NCBI GenBank assembly: GCA_963702755.1
Contig: CAVPDZ010000010.1
Location: 310,001-374,000 of the forward strand
Origin: JAJPKK01 sp963702755
Lineage (GTDB): Bacteria > Pseudomonadota > Alphaproteobacteria > Rhizobiales > Xanthobacteraceae
Direction: 5' to 3'
Length of the DNA stretch: 64,000 bases
Below, in pieces: positions 48,123 to 57,248 of this stretch (positions are counted from its first letter, which is position 1; each line of letters starts with the position of its first letter). The position numbers and the translations under genes are program-made. Below the pieces are notes generated by a model, which was given only the letters and a program-made list of their open reading frames with translations, ran no database searches and had not been told where the DNA came from.

Positions 48123-48175
48123 GATGTTCGTCGTGGTGCTGTTGCTTTTGGTCATGCGTAATATTTTAGGGGGCG
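48123..48175 (+). repeat. Direct repeat copy 2 (hydrophobic-peptide coding)
   Basis: Partner of 43772-43823, same orientation, 4.35 kb away. The ATG at 48121 or 48124 would start a peptide MFVVVLLLLVMRNILGG; the continuation is not convincing. Confidence 0.45.
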
Positions 48176-48221
48176 GCCTTCGTGAGCACGGCAGCCGGTC
48201 ACGACGCCCCATCTCTTTCTC

Positions 48222-48962
48222 TCACGCGCCGCCCGGTGGTGCGACGCGGATGCCGTGCCAGCCGGAACGGTCGATGGCTCGCTGGACCAGGCCCGAAGCT
48301 TTCGCGGCTTCGACGAACTCCCACAAGGCAGCAAGCCGGTCCGACCTGCCTTTCGATACGGCCATGCCGATCGAATTGAACCCGTATCGTCCCTCAAACA
48401 GGCGCGACCCGGGAAGCTGCGGCATGTAGTGCAGCAGCACCTGTCGGAGCGAGGCGAAGAGGTCGGCGTTGCCGCTGCGCAGAATTTCGAAGGTTGGCGT
48501 CGGCATGTCGGCGTAGACGAACGTGACATTCTTCATGATCTGGCTGAGCGCGATCGTCGATGCATGATTGCGCACGACCGCGACCCGGACTCCCGGACGG
48601 TCGGCATCCGCAACGCTCACATAGGGCGAACCCGCGGGAGCCATGACGGTGTAATCGGCTTCGACCAGCGGCGGCGTGTAGTCGATTTCGACCGCGCGGG
48701 ATGGCACGATGCCGATGATCGCGGCGTCGCAGGTGCCGGCTTTGAGGCTTGCCATCGCCGCCGGCGGATGCGGATGCTCAACCGGCTCGCCTTCGATTCC
48801 GAGCCGATCACCGAGCGCGCGCACGACATCGGGTGCCCATCCGTGCAACACGCCGGTCGCGGGGTCCTTGATGTAATTCGGAACATACAGCGCGACTCTC
48901 ACTCGGCCGGCCCGTACGAGATCGGAGACCCGCGGGTCGGCGGTGGGCTGTGTCGTAGCCAT
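48222..48962 (-). CDS. Solute-binding protein family 3 (amino-acid type), no signal peptide
   Basis: The 246-residue protein has the type II binding-protein pattern: RVRVALYVPNYIKDPATG, GWAPDVVRALGDRLG, AMASLKAGTCDAAIIGIVPSRA, VRVAVVRNHASTIALSQI and FNSIGMAVSKGRSDRLAALWEFVEAA. No leader is present before the domain, and no ABC permease or ATPase lies nearby, so it may work in the cytoplasm or as a stand-alone sensor. ATG 48962 is preceded by two consecutive GAGGTGAAA units. Confidence 0.8.
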   Translation of the reverse strand: MATTQPTADPRVSDLVRAGRVRVALYVPNYIKDPATGVLHGWAPDVVRALGDRLGIEGEPVEHPHPPAAMASLKAGTCDAAIIGIVPSRAVEIDYTPPLVEADYTVMAPAGSPYVSVADADRPGVRVAVVRNHASTIALSQIMKNVTFVYADMPTPTFEILRSGNADLFASLRQVLLHYMPQLPGSRLFEGRYGFNSIGMAVSKGRSDRLAALWEFVEAAKASGLVQRAIDRSGWHGIRVAPPGGA

Positions 48963-49171
48963 GTTTCACCTCTTTCACCTCTGTGCCGACGATCGACGAA
49001 TGCGCAGGATGGGGCGAACTCCTCATGCCGCGTGTATATGATCCAGATCAATGGGAGGTGTCGTCGGCCAATTTGATTGCGCCACGCTCGGATCCTCGGG
49101 AATTGCGCAAGATCAAGGCGATCTATCCTATTGCCGGTCAAAGGTTTGAGGTCATTCAACAGGAGTGACCG

Positions 49172-49990
49172 ATGTCGTTTGCTGCCGTGATGGTTCATGT
49201 CGATCTGGATGCACCCTGCGACGCTAGAATTCGGCTTGCGGCCTCGCTGGCGACCAAGTTTCAGTCCACCCTCATGGGGATCAGTGCTTCGCAACCGCCG
49301 TCGCCTCTGACCTACGGCGGCGTCGTCGTCGACCCGCAACCCACGCCGGCAATGATCCACGAGCTGTCGGCGCGACTTTCCCGATTGGGAGAACATTTTA
49401 ACTCCGTCGTCGGATGGAATCGCCAAATCGAATGGCGTACGGGCATCAATTCGCCGACCCAATTTTTGGCAGCCGAGGCGCGGGCCGCGGACCTCGTCAT
49501 CATTGGGCGTGATCGCGCGCCGGGTGATTTTTATCGCACGCTTGATCCAGGCGCCCTCACATTGAGAGCCGGCCGACCGGTCCTCGTCGTGCCGCCTGAT
49601 GTCAATTCACTGCGGGCAGAGAATGTTGTGGTCGGCTGGAAGGAGGCGCGAAAGTCACGACGCGCAGTTCTGGATGCCATGCCCTTTCTGCTCAAGGCGA
49701 GCCGCGTATGCGTGGTGGAGTGTGATGAAACCGGCCAAGAGCGCGCGGTTTCGCATGTCGAAGATGTCGGTCGCTATCTCGAGCGTCATGGTGTGAATGC
49801 CGTCAGGCGTGCGCCCGTTCACGCCGCAAAATCGGTCGCTGACGAACTCGTTCGCGTTGCGAAGGACGAAGGCGCCGACCTGATCGTTGCCGGCGCTTAT
49901 GGCCATAGCCGGCTCGGCGAGCAGATTTTCGGCGGCGTTACGCGCGATCTGCTCTCAATGAGTCCGCTCTGTTGTCTGCTGTCGCATTAA
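49172..49990 (+). CDS. Universal stress protein, tandem UspA domains
   Basis: A 272-residue protein with two Usp halves. The second ends with the nucleotide-binding signature GAYGHSRLGEQIFGGVTRDLL. The first has LVIIGRDRAPGDFYRTLDPGALTLRAG, where the ATP loop is degenerate. Tandem UspA proteins are cytoplasmic stress-survival factors. AGGAG precedes ATG 49172. A 61-residue open frame just upstream (48983-49168) is not convincing. Confidence 0.85.
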   Translation: MSFAAVMVHVDLDAPCDARIRLAASLATKFQSTLMGISASQPPSPLTYGGVVVDPQPTPAMIHELSARLSRLGEHFNSVVGWNRQIEWRTGINSPTQFLAAEARAADLVIIGRDRAPGDFYRTLDPGALTLRAGRPVLVVPPDVNSLRAENVVVGWKEARKSRRAVLDAMPFLLKASRVCVVECDETGQERAVSHVEDVGRYLERHGVNAVRRAPVHAAKSVADELVRVAKDEGADLIVAGAYGHSRLGEQIFGGVTRDLLSMSPLCCLLSH

Positions 49991-50237
49991 GGACTTGACC
50001 GATAGCCGTTTTAGGCCGGCCGACCGGGTGCCCTGAGAACAGGCGGACAGGTCAGCGATGGACTTCCAAGAGCTGATCTCGCGAATGGCGCTGACCCTGG
50101 CGCCGAACGGCCCGCTGGCAAATCGTGCGACATGTTCGGGCCGCCAAACCGAAATCGCGGTGTTTCCGATTGTTATTGCGTGACTCAGCAGAAACGTGCA
50201 GGTTGAACGCTAGATTGATAGCTTGTTGGAGACCGCT

Positions 50238-50441
50238 ATGGCGACCGGGACAGTGAAATGGTTCAATCCGACCAAGGGCTACGGGTTTATCCAGCCGCAG
50301 GGTGGCGGGCAGGATGTGTTTGTCCATATTTCTGCTGTGGAGCGGGCGGGTCTATCGACGCTCAACGAAGGCCAGCAGGTCGAGTTCGAGGTCGTGAGCA
50401 ACCGCGGCAAATCGTCGGCTGAGAATCTCAAGGTCAAGTGA
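50238..50441 (+). CDS. Cold-shock protein (CspA family)
   Basis: A 67-residue single cold-shock domain with RNP1 KGYGFIQP and RNP2 VFVHIS; binds single-stranded nucleic acid as an RNA chaperone. GGAG precedes ATG 50238. First gene of a five-gene chain: its TGA overlaps the GTG of the next frame (GTGA). The leader upstream from 49991 is long and may fold, as in other csp genes, but no clear element was identified. Confidence 0.9.
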   Translation: MATGTVKWFNPTKGYGFIQPQGGGQDVFVHISAVERAGLSTLNEGQQVEFEVVSNRGKSSAENLKVK

Positions 50442-50728
50442 CGACGCGCGAGGCAAACAAACTGAAGTGCCGTCATTCGAAAGCTGATCTTTTCGGTACC
50501 ACGGCCGAATGGTACCTGACCGTTCGCTGTACGAACCCGGCCTGCGCAGGTCGTATCGCATTTCAAAAAGCCCGCTACCCGGGTGACAACGTAAATATTG
50601 GGCTTGCCGTTTCCGGCGCGCTGTCCGTCGACTGTCCATATTGCGGGACTCTCGTTCGTTTCCACGGCGAGCAAATCGAACGGCGACTGGTCAGGGTCGA
50701 CGTGCAAAAAACGGGAGTTATCGTTTGA
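50438..50728 (+). CDS. Small zinc-ribbon-like protein
   Basis: A 96-residue protein starting at GTG 50438, which overlaps the csp stop (GTGA). It has Cys pairs CTNPAC (residues about 31-36) and CPYC (about 67-70), the spacing of a zinc ribbon, with a further Cys-His near the start (KCRH). No family was recognised. The position between two csp genes and the overlap suggest a role in the same cold response. Its TGA overlaps the next start (TTGA). Confidence 0.6.
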   Translation: MTTREANKLKCRHSKADLFGTTAEWYLTVRCTNPACAGRIAFQKARYPGDNVNIGLAVSGALSVDCPYCGTLVRFHGEQIERRLVRVDVQKTGVIV

Positions 50729-50922
50729 GCAATCAAAGGTTCAAGGTCGGTCAGTCCGTCAACTACACGTCCGGCCCGAGAGGCGCCGGCCGCACCGAGG
50801 CCATCTATAAGGTCACGCAGGTGCTTCCCCCGGTGGGCGACGAACGGCAATATCGCATCAAAAGCGCAAGTGAACCCCACGAGCGCGTCGCTAAAGAGAC
50901 GGAACTGAGACACGTTGCTTGA
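50725..50922 (+). CDS. Small conserved hypothetical protein (65 aa)
   Basis: TTG 50725, with GGGAG about 8 bases upstream and overlapping the previous stop (TTGA), starts NQRFKVGQSVNYTSGPRG ... YRIKSASEPHERVAKETEL. This basic, strand-rich small protein looks like an SH3-like/KOW-type barrel. I recall similar short proteins in Bradyrhizobium without assigned function. Other start codons in the frame lie inside the previous gene. Confidence 0.6.
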   Translation: MSNQRFKVGQSVNYTSGPRGAGRTEAIYKVTQVLPPVGDERQYRIKSASEPHERVAKETELRHVA

Positions 50923-50948
50923 CGCCTGCTCATGCGAAGGAGGCCATG

Positions 50949-51152
50949 ATGGCCACAGGAACCGTAAAATTCTTCAATAGCCAGAAAGGCTTTGGATTCA
51001 TCCAGCCGACCGACGGCTCGAAGGATGTCTTCGTCCACATCAGCGCGGTCGAACGCGCCGGCATGGGCACGCTCGTTGAAGGACAGAAGGTGAGTTACGA
51101 CGTCATCACGGATCGCGGCAAGCAGGCGGCCGGAAATCTCCAGAAGGCATGA
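50949..51152 (+). CDS. Cold-shock protein (CspA family), second copy
   Basis: A 67-residue cold-shock domain: KGFGFIQP and VFVHIS, otherwise about 65% identical by eye to the copy at 50238. AAGGAGG precedes tandem ATG codons at 50946/50949; the second has the better spacing. Its TGA overlaps the ATG of the desaturase (ATGA), so translation of the desaturase depends on this gene. Confidence 0.9.
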   Translation: MATGTVKFFNSQKGFGFIQPTDGSKDVFVHISAVERAGMGTLVEGQKVSYDVITDRGKQAAGNLQKA

Positions 51153-52087
51153 GCCGGGTGTTCAGCGCCGATGCCCGCGATGCGCGAGACTGGTTGAATA
51201 TCCTCTCGCGCTACCGCCAGCCTAGTCACGCTCGCAGCATTATCGAGATTGTGATCACGCTCGGACCGCTCGCGGTTCTGTGGGCGCTGGCGTTATTGGC
51301 GTATTACGTTGGTTACTGGTGGCTCTCACTGCTGCTGGCGGTCCCCGCCGCCGGCTTCCTGGTGAGACTATTCATGATCCAACATGATTGCGGCCATGGA
51401 GCGTTTTTCCGCCACCGCCTCGCAAACGATTGGGTAGGCCGCGTGATCGGAGTGCTGACGCTGACGCCCTATGACTACTGGCGAAGTACCCACGCCATCC
51501 ATCACGCTACCTCCGGACATCTCGATCGACGCGGGATCGGCGACGTCGATACGCTCACCGTGGGTGAATACCTTTCCCGAACGTTCTGGCGGCGTGTTCG
51601 CTATCGCGCCTACCGCAATCCGCTCGTTATGTTCGGCGTCGGCCCAGTGTATCTCTTTGGGCTTCACCAGCGGCTGCCAATCGGGATGATGCGGAGCGGC
51701 TGGGCGCCCTGGCTCAGCACGATGGGGACCAATGCCGCGATTGCGGGAGTTGTTGCAACGCTGATCTGGTTCATTGGCGTCAAGCCGTTCCTGCTGGTGC
51801 AAATGCCGATCGTTTTGCTCGCAGGCGCGATCGGAGTATGGCTATTCTACATTCAACATCAATTTGAGCGGACGTTCTGGGCCCGCGAGGGTGAATGGAG
51901 TTTTCACCAGGCGGCTTTGTATGGAAGCTCGCATTACGAATTGCCAGGAGTCCTGCGTTGGCTCACGGCGAACATCGGCCTGCATCATATTCACCACTTG
52001 TGCAGCCGGATTCCCTATTACCGCCTGCCGCGGGTGCTGCGCGACCATCCGGAACTTCGGGGGATAAGTCGCCTGACGCTCGCTTGA
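51149..52087 (+). CDS. Membrane fatty acid desaturase
   Basis: A 312-residue integral membrane protein with the three His boxes of acyl-lipid desaturases: HDCGH (about residue 79), HAIHH (about 115) and HHIHH (about 274). These hold the di-iron centre. Four to six hydrophobic helices surround them. By box pattern it belongs to the omega-3/omega-6 (DesA/FAD2-like) group, which puts double bonds into membrane lipids. It starts within the stop of the csp gene (ATGA), linking desaturation to the cold-shock operon. Frame intact. Confidence 0.85.
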   Translation: MSRVFSADARDARDWLNILSRYRQPSHARSIIEIVITLGPLAVLWALALLAYYVGYWWLSLLLAVPAAGFLVRLFMIQHDCGHGAFFRHRLANDWVGRVIGVLTLTPYDYWRSTHAIHHATSGHLDRRGIGDVDTLTVGEYLSRTFWRRVRYRAYRNPLVMFGVGPVYLFGLHQRLPIGMMRSGWAPWLSTMGTNAAIAGVVATLIWFIGVKPFLLVQMPIVLLAGAIGVWLFYIQHQFERTFWAREGEWSFHQAALYGSSHYELPGVLRWLTANIGLHHIHHLCSRIPYYRLPRVLRDHPELRGISRLTLA

Positions 52088-52294
52088 AAGCTTCCGTTGC
52101 GTGCGGCTGGTACTTTGGGATGAGCGTCGCCGCCGCCTCGTCTCGTTTCGCGAGGTGCGGGCTCATGCGAAGTGAGTGTCGCCAATCCGATCTAAGCGCG
52201 GGTCGGCGGAAGGTCGCACGAACGGCGGGCGACTGTTGACCGTCTCAAGGGTGGTCGGAGCGGATAAGTCTTGGCGCCGAAAGCCCGCGCGGGC

Positions 52295-53044
52295 TCACGC
52301 CACGTCGAGGAGCTCCTCGCGGAGATCGGGCAAGCCGAGCGTCGTGCCGAGGAAGCGGCGGCTCGGGACGAGCGAGCGACGCGCCGCCCAGCTGTCGAGG
52401 CCGACCTGAAACAGGTTCGGCAGTTGCTTGGGTTGGCGCAGCAGCGACATGAACACGGCGCCGACATTGATGGTGCCGGTGCGCGTCGTTGCGACCAAGG
52501 CGGCCGGCGGCAACGCCCGATGGGAGGGATCGGTGACGACGCGGAGCGCGGCGAACGGCAGACGGTGCTCGGCGGCGAATCGGGCGGCGATATGGGATTC
52601 CATGTCGACCGCGAAGGCTCCAGTCTTCTGGTAGATGTTGCGCTTGTGCTCGGCGCTGGCGACCACGACGTCGGAGCCCGCGATATCCGCATGGCAGATA
52701 TCCCGCAGAGCCGCGCCGCCGAACGGCTCGCGCCGATCTGCCGAATCACGGACGGTATCCAGAAGCGACCGTGCCCAGCCAACGTGACTCGGATAGCGGC
52801 CGTGCTCGGAAATCACGCTGCGGGCGACGATGCAGTCGCCCGGCTTGAGATGCGGAGCGAGACCGCCGGCGATGCCGAAGCTGATGATGCCCCGGCAGCC
52901 TTGCCGTGTCGCCTGTTCGAGTGCCCGCTTGAAGTAGAGATGTCCGGAGCCGCACAGGACGGTGACGCCCGGACCGGCGACTATGTTTGCTTCGAAGGCA
53001 AGCCCCGTCACTGCAACGAAGTGCGAATCAGCCAGCTGACCCAA
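52295..53044 (-). CDS. hpnG: Hopanoid-associated phosphorylase
   Basis: A 249-residue nucleoside-phosphorylase-fold protein: VTGLAFEANIVAGPG at the start, IISFGIAGGLAPHLKPGDCIVA, GAFAVDMESHIAARFAAEH (the Met-Glu-Ser ribose-binding motif) and RVVTDPSHRALPP. HpnG releases adenine from adenosylhopane to give ribosylhopane in the C35 hopanoid branch. Typical position downstream of shc. Start: TTG 53044 opens the frame; a GTG within the first residues is an alternative. HpnH, needed for the same branch, is not in the window. Confidence 0.8.
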   Translation of the reverse strand: MGQLADSHFVAVTGLAFEANIVAGPGVTVLCGSGHLYFKRALEQATRQGCRGIISFGIAGGLAPHLKPGDCIVARSVISEHGRYPSHVGWARSLLDTVRDSADRREPFGGAALRDICHADIAGSDVVVASAEHKRNIYQKTGAFAVDMESHIAARFAAEHRLPFAALRVVTDPSHRALPPAALVATTRTGTINVGAVFMSLLRQPKQLPNLFQVGLDSWAARRSLVPSRRFLGTTLGLPDLREELLDVA

Positions 53045-53163
53045 TTGTAGCCCCCAAACCGTGCCGCCACGGTGAGTCCCAAGCCCGCATTCATTAACTA
53101 AAGCATGTGATCGTCAGCACTTCAAGGTTTGCGATCAACTAGTTAGTAACCGTGACTTTCGAG

Positions 53164-55138
53164 TCACATGCCCGAAGCATTGACGGTACCGCCGCCAGCG
53201 CCCAGTGCGCGATAACGGGCAAGCGCCCACAGCGGGAAGAATCTGCCGATAGCCGTGGTAACGCAGGTAGAACACCCGCGGGAAACCGGTGGCGGTGAAG
53301 CGCGGCTCGGTCCAGAAGCCGTCGTCGTCCTGGGTCGCGAGCAGATAATCGATGCCGCGGGCGACGGCCGGATCATCCTTCCGGCCGGCGGCCATGAGGC
53401 CGATCAGCGCCCAGGCCGTCTGCGAGGCGGTGCTCGGTGCCCGCTCGTACCCATGATAATCGAGCTTGTAGCTCGTGCCGTCTTCGCCCCAGCCGCCGTC
53501 CGAATTCTGGATCGAAATGAGCCAGTCGGCGGCCTTGCGCACGAGATCGCTCGTGGGATCGAGCCCCGCGATGCGCAGCGCGCACAGCACCGACCAGGTT
53601 CCGTAAATGTAGTTCATGCCCCAGCGGCCGTACCAGCTGCCATCGGCAAGCTGGGTGTCGCGCAGATAATTGATCGCCGCCTTGAGGTGCCCGTTGACGT
53701 CGGGCTTTTCGCCGAGCTGGGCCAGCATGGAGACGCAGCGCGCGGTGACGTCCTCGGTCGGCGGATCGAGCAGCGCGCCATGGTCGGCGAACGGGATGTT
53801 GTTGAGGTAGTAGTAGGTGTTGTCCGCATCGAAGGCCGCCCAGCCGCCGTTGCGGCTCAGAAGTCCTTCGATCCATTCGCGGGCGCGGGCAATCGGTTCA
53901 TCGAACGCCTTGGTCGGCGCAAGCCTGCGCATGCGATCGAGCGCCATCACCACGACCGCGGTGTCATCGAGATCGGGATAGTGGGGGTTGGCATATTGGA
54001 AGGCCCAGCCGCCGGGGCGAACGTGAGGCCGCTGGGTCGACCAGTCGCCTTTGACGTCGAGCACCTGCCTCGGCAGGAGCCACTCCAAGCCTCGCGCGAC
54101 GCTCGCGTTCGCGGCATCGCTGCCGACATCTAGCAAGGCATGGCAGGCGAGACCGGTGTCCCATACCGGCGAAACGCAGGGCTGGCAGTAGGCTTCCTTG
54201 TCGCCGATGACCACGAGCTTTTCGATCGACGCGCGCGCTATGGCCACATCCGGGTTGTCTTTGGGCACCCCCAGGACCTCGAACATCATCACCGAGTTCG
54301 CCATGGCCGGATAGATGGCGCCGAGACCATCCTCGCCGTTGAGGCGCTCGGTCACGAAGGCGACCGCGCGCGAAATCGCTCGCTCCCGCATCGCCGTCGG
54401 AAAGTGCGGCTCGATCGCGCGCAGCACCACATCCACAGCACGGAAGAACCCGAACCAACCCTTGTTCTGATGCGGCGCGCGCTCGGGCGGGCCGATCTCC
54501 TTCGGGTTCTCCAGGAACAATTCGTCGATGGTGACGCCGCGGCGATTCTTCGCGCGCGGCTTGAGCGCCTGCAGCACGAGGAGGGGCACGAGCACGGTGC
54601 GGCCCCAGTACGATATCTTGGTGATGTGGAACGGAAACCACCGCGGCAGCAGCATGATCTCGACCGGCATCACCGGAACGGCGTTCCAGCTCATGATGCC
54701 GAAGAGCGCGAGCAGCACGCGGGTGAATACGTTCGCCTGCTTGCCGCCGCCGCGCGCCAATATCGCTTCCCGTGCCCGCGCCATATGCGGCGCGTCGGGC
54801 TTGTCGCCGATCATCTTGAGCGCGAAGTACGCCTTGACGCTCGCGCTCATGTCGAAGTCGCCTTCGGCGAACAGCGGCCAGCCGCCATGGGTGCCCTGCT
54901 GCCGGCGCAGGTAGACCGCGAATTTCTCTTCGAGCGCCGGATCGAGCGGCTCGTCGAGATAGTGCTTGAGCAGCACGTATTCGGCCGGAATGGTGGAGTC
55001 GGCTTCCAGCTCGAACACCCAGTGGCCGTCGGGACGCTGGCAGGAGAGGAGCGCCTGCGTTGCAGCCGAGATCGCGTCGTCGAGCGAGCGCTTGGCGCCA
55101 AGCGGCAACGCTGATCTCGGCTTGAGTTCGAGTTGCAT
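53164..55138 (-). CDS. shc: Squalene-hopene cyclase (one-base frameshift near C-terminus)
   Basis: The enzyme cyclises squalene to hopene/hopanol on the inner membrane. The catalytic DLDDTAVVVMAL (DxDD) is present about residue 387, and many QW repeats are visible (DGHWVFELEA, GGWAFQYAN, NGGWAAFDADN, DGSWYGRWG, DGGWGEDG). The open frame ends 53135 with an odd tail. In the correct frame after an extra base at 53242 it reads FFPLWALARYRALG and stops at 53164. 1975 bases is 3n+1; intact 657 aa, the normal length. The gene is hpnF in the hopanoid nomenclature. It lies 12 bases after hpnE. Confidence 0.9.
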
Positions 55139-55150
55139 CCGCGTGAGCCC

Positions 55151-56406
55151 TCACATTGCCAGAACGAAATCGGCCGCACGGTTTCCGGAGCGTACCGCGC
55201 TTTCGATCGTCGCCGGCAGGCCGGTATCGGTCCAGTCGCCGGCGAGCGCAAGATTGCGCCATTTTGTGCCGACACCGGGGCGGCGCGCGTTCTGTGCCGG
55301 CGTTGCCGCAAAGGTGGCCCGGCGCTCGCGCACGATCTGCCAGAGCGGCATTTCGTCGGCGATGCCGGTCGCGCGCTTCACATCGTCCCAGATCATCCGC
55401 GCAATCTCGTCCCGCTGATGCTGCAACAGGCGATCGGCCCCGCTGATCGTCACCGATATACGATCCTCGAAGGCGAATATCCATTCGGCAACGCCGTTGA
55501 CGACGCCGATCATCGGATCGAGGCGCGGCGGCGGCACGATGTTGAAATGGGCATTGATGATCGCCCGATACTCATCGGGCGCCGTCAACTCGGGGATGAT
55601 CGTCGTCGCCGTGTAGGCCGGAACCGCCACGATGGCGGCATCCTCCGGCCCGAGCGCGATCTCGCGGTCGCCGAAATCGAGTGCGGCGACGGCGTCGCCT
55701 GCAAAGATGCAGCGGCGCAGCTGATCGCTGAAGCGAACGGCGATGCCGCGGCTTTGGAGATGGGCGAGCGCCGGGTCGACGAACGCCGCGCTCAATCCTT
55801 TCGGTGCGAGGTAGGGCCGGCACGCCGCGCCGCCTGCGGCGATCGTCTCGCGCACGACCGCGCGGGCGAGGCGTGACGAGCCCTCGCTCGGATCGATATT
55901 GAGCGTCGCCAGCAGAAAGGGCTTCACCACCTTTTCATACGCCGGCCCATTGCACTCAACGACCTCCGCAAGCGGCCGGTCCGGCCCCGGCAGCAACAGG
56001 CGCAGCAGCGGCAAGTAATCCATCGCGCGCGTTCCCGGCGCGCGGCGCTTGTCGTCGAACATCCACAGCGGGATGCGGCTCGTGCCGAGGTCGAGGATCC
56101 AGCGGGGCGCGCGCCCTTGCCGTCGGCGAGGTCGATGAACGGAATCCGCGCCGCCGCCGCGCCGCGCACGAGCGACATCGCCCCGATATCGGCAAGGAAC
56201 GCCAGCGCCGCGGTGTTTCCCGACAGCAGGATGTGGGTGCCGTTGTCGATGCGCATGCCGCTTGCGGCATCATCGTAAGAGCGGCACCGTCCGCCCGCTT
56301 GCGCGGTCGCCTCATGGACGACGGTCGCGACGCCGTGCTTGGCGAGGCGGACAGCGGCGGCAAGACCGGCGAGCCCGGCGCCGATGATGTGAACGGTGCG
56401 GGGCAT
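55151..56406 (-). pseudogene. hpnE: Squalene-forming FAD-dependent oxidoreductase, split by a one-base frameshift
   Basis: The N-terminal dinucleotide motif (TVHIIGAGLAGLAAAVRLAKHG) and GGRCRSYDDAASGMRIDNGTHILL are in the frame of ATG 56406. After LADGKGAR the correct sequence moves to the frame reading RWILDLGTSRIPLWMFDD and continues to the TGA at 55151 (WRNLALAGDWTDTGLPATIE, the second FAD motif). The switch is in a CCCC/GGGG run at 56104-56107; 1256 bases is 3n+2, so one base is missing. Intact 418 aa. HpnE reduces hydroxysqualene to squalene. The ATG overlaps the hpnD stop (TGATG). Confidence 0.85.
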
Positions 56407-57248
56407 CAGATGAAGGCGTGGCGCGCGACGATCCAGGCGATCCGCAGCTTGCTCGGGCGAACCCGCGTGCGCGGTGCTACGAAGCCCTGCGAGACCATCT
56501 TCTCCAGCATGGCGCGGTAGACCTCGGCCATGATCCGCGGCGCCCGCACGGCGCGGCGCGGGCACTCCGACATGATTTCATCTGCCTTGTCGAAATGGCC
56601 GCGCGCAGCTTTGACGAGCTGAGCGCAGGCAACATCGAGCGACGGGCTTGCCAATGCCGCCTCAGGCTCCGTCGTCGCGATGCCGGCCTTCTCCAGCGCC
56701 TCGCGCGGAAGATAGAGCCGCCCGGCGCGGGCATCTTCGTCGAGATCGCGCAGAATATTGGTGAGCTGAAGGGCACGGCCGAGATGATGGGCGAGCTGGC
56801 GGCCGGGCTTGGCGTCGAGACCGAACACCCGGACCGAGAGGCGGCCGACCGCGCTCGCCACGCGGTCGCAATAGATGTCGAGTTCGGCCCACGCCGGCGC
56901 GCGGATGTCGGCCTGCACGTCCATCTCCATGCCGTCGATCACCGCCTGAAAATCCGCCTCGTTCAGTCCGAAGGCGGCGACCGGCGCTTGAAGGTCGCGC
57001 GTGCGCGCCGTCGCGTGCCCGGCATACAGCGATTTGATGTCGGCGCGCCACGCTTCGAGTTCGACAAGCCGCCCGTCGCGCGGGTCCGTCGAATCCGCAA
57101 CATCGTCGACCTGCCGGCAGAAGCTGTAGATCGCATACATGGCGTCGCGCTGCGCCGGCGGCAGAATGCGCATCGCCGTATAGAACGAGCTGCCGGCCGC
57201 CCGTTGGGAACTCTCGGTGCTCTGGGTCTCTGTCACACGGGCGCTCAT
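56406..57248 (-). CDS. hpnD: Presqualene diphosphate synthase
   Basis: A 280-residue squalene/phytoene-synthase-fold protein with the two Asp-rich motifs QVDDVADS (about residue 50) and ILRDLDEDARAGRLYLP (about 165), which bind the Mg-diphosphates. HpnD condenses two farnesyl diphosphates to presqualene diphosphate. Identity as HpnD rather than HpnC comes from gene order and the RDLDED motif. ATG 57248 overlaps the hpnC stop by four bases (ATGA). Confidence 0.88.
   Translation of the reverse strand: MSARVTETQSTESSQRAAGSSFYTAMRILPPAQRDAMYAIYSFCRQVDDVADSTDPRDGRLVELEAWRADIKSLYAGHATARTRDLQAPVAAFGLNEADFQAVIDGMEMDVQADIRAPAWAELDIYCDRVASAVGRLSVRVFGLDAKPGRQLAHHLGRALQLTNILRDLDEDARAGRLYLPREALEKAGIATTEPEAALASPSLDVACAQLVKAARGHFDKADEIMSECPRRAVRAPRIMAEVYRAMLEKMVSQGFVAPRTRVRPSKLRIAWIVARHAFI

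Noticed and set aside
48983..49168. 61-codon ORF just before the universal stress gene
   Set aside because: It could be a leader ORF, but there is no ribosome-binding site for its start and it overlaps the divergent promoter.
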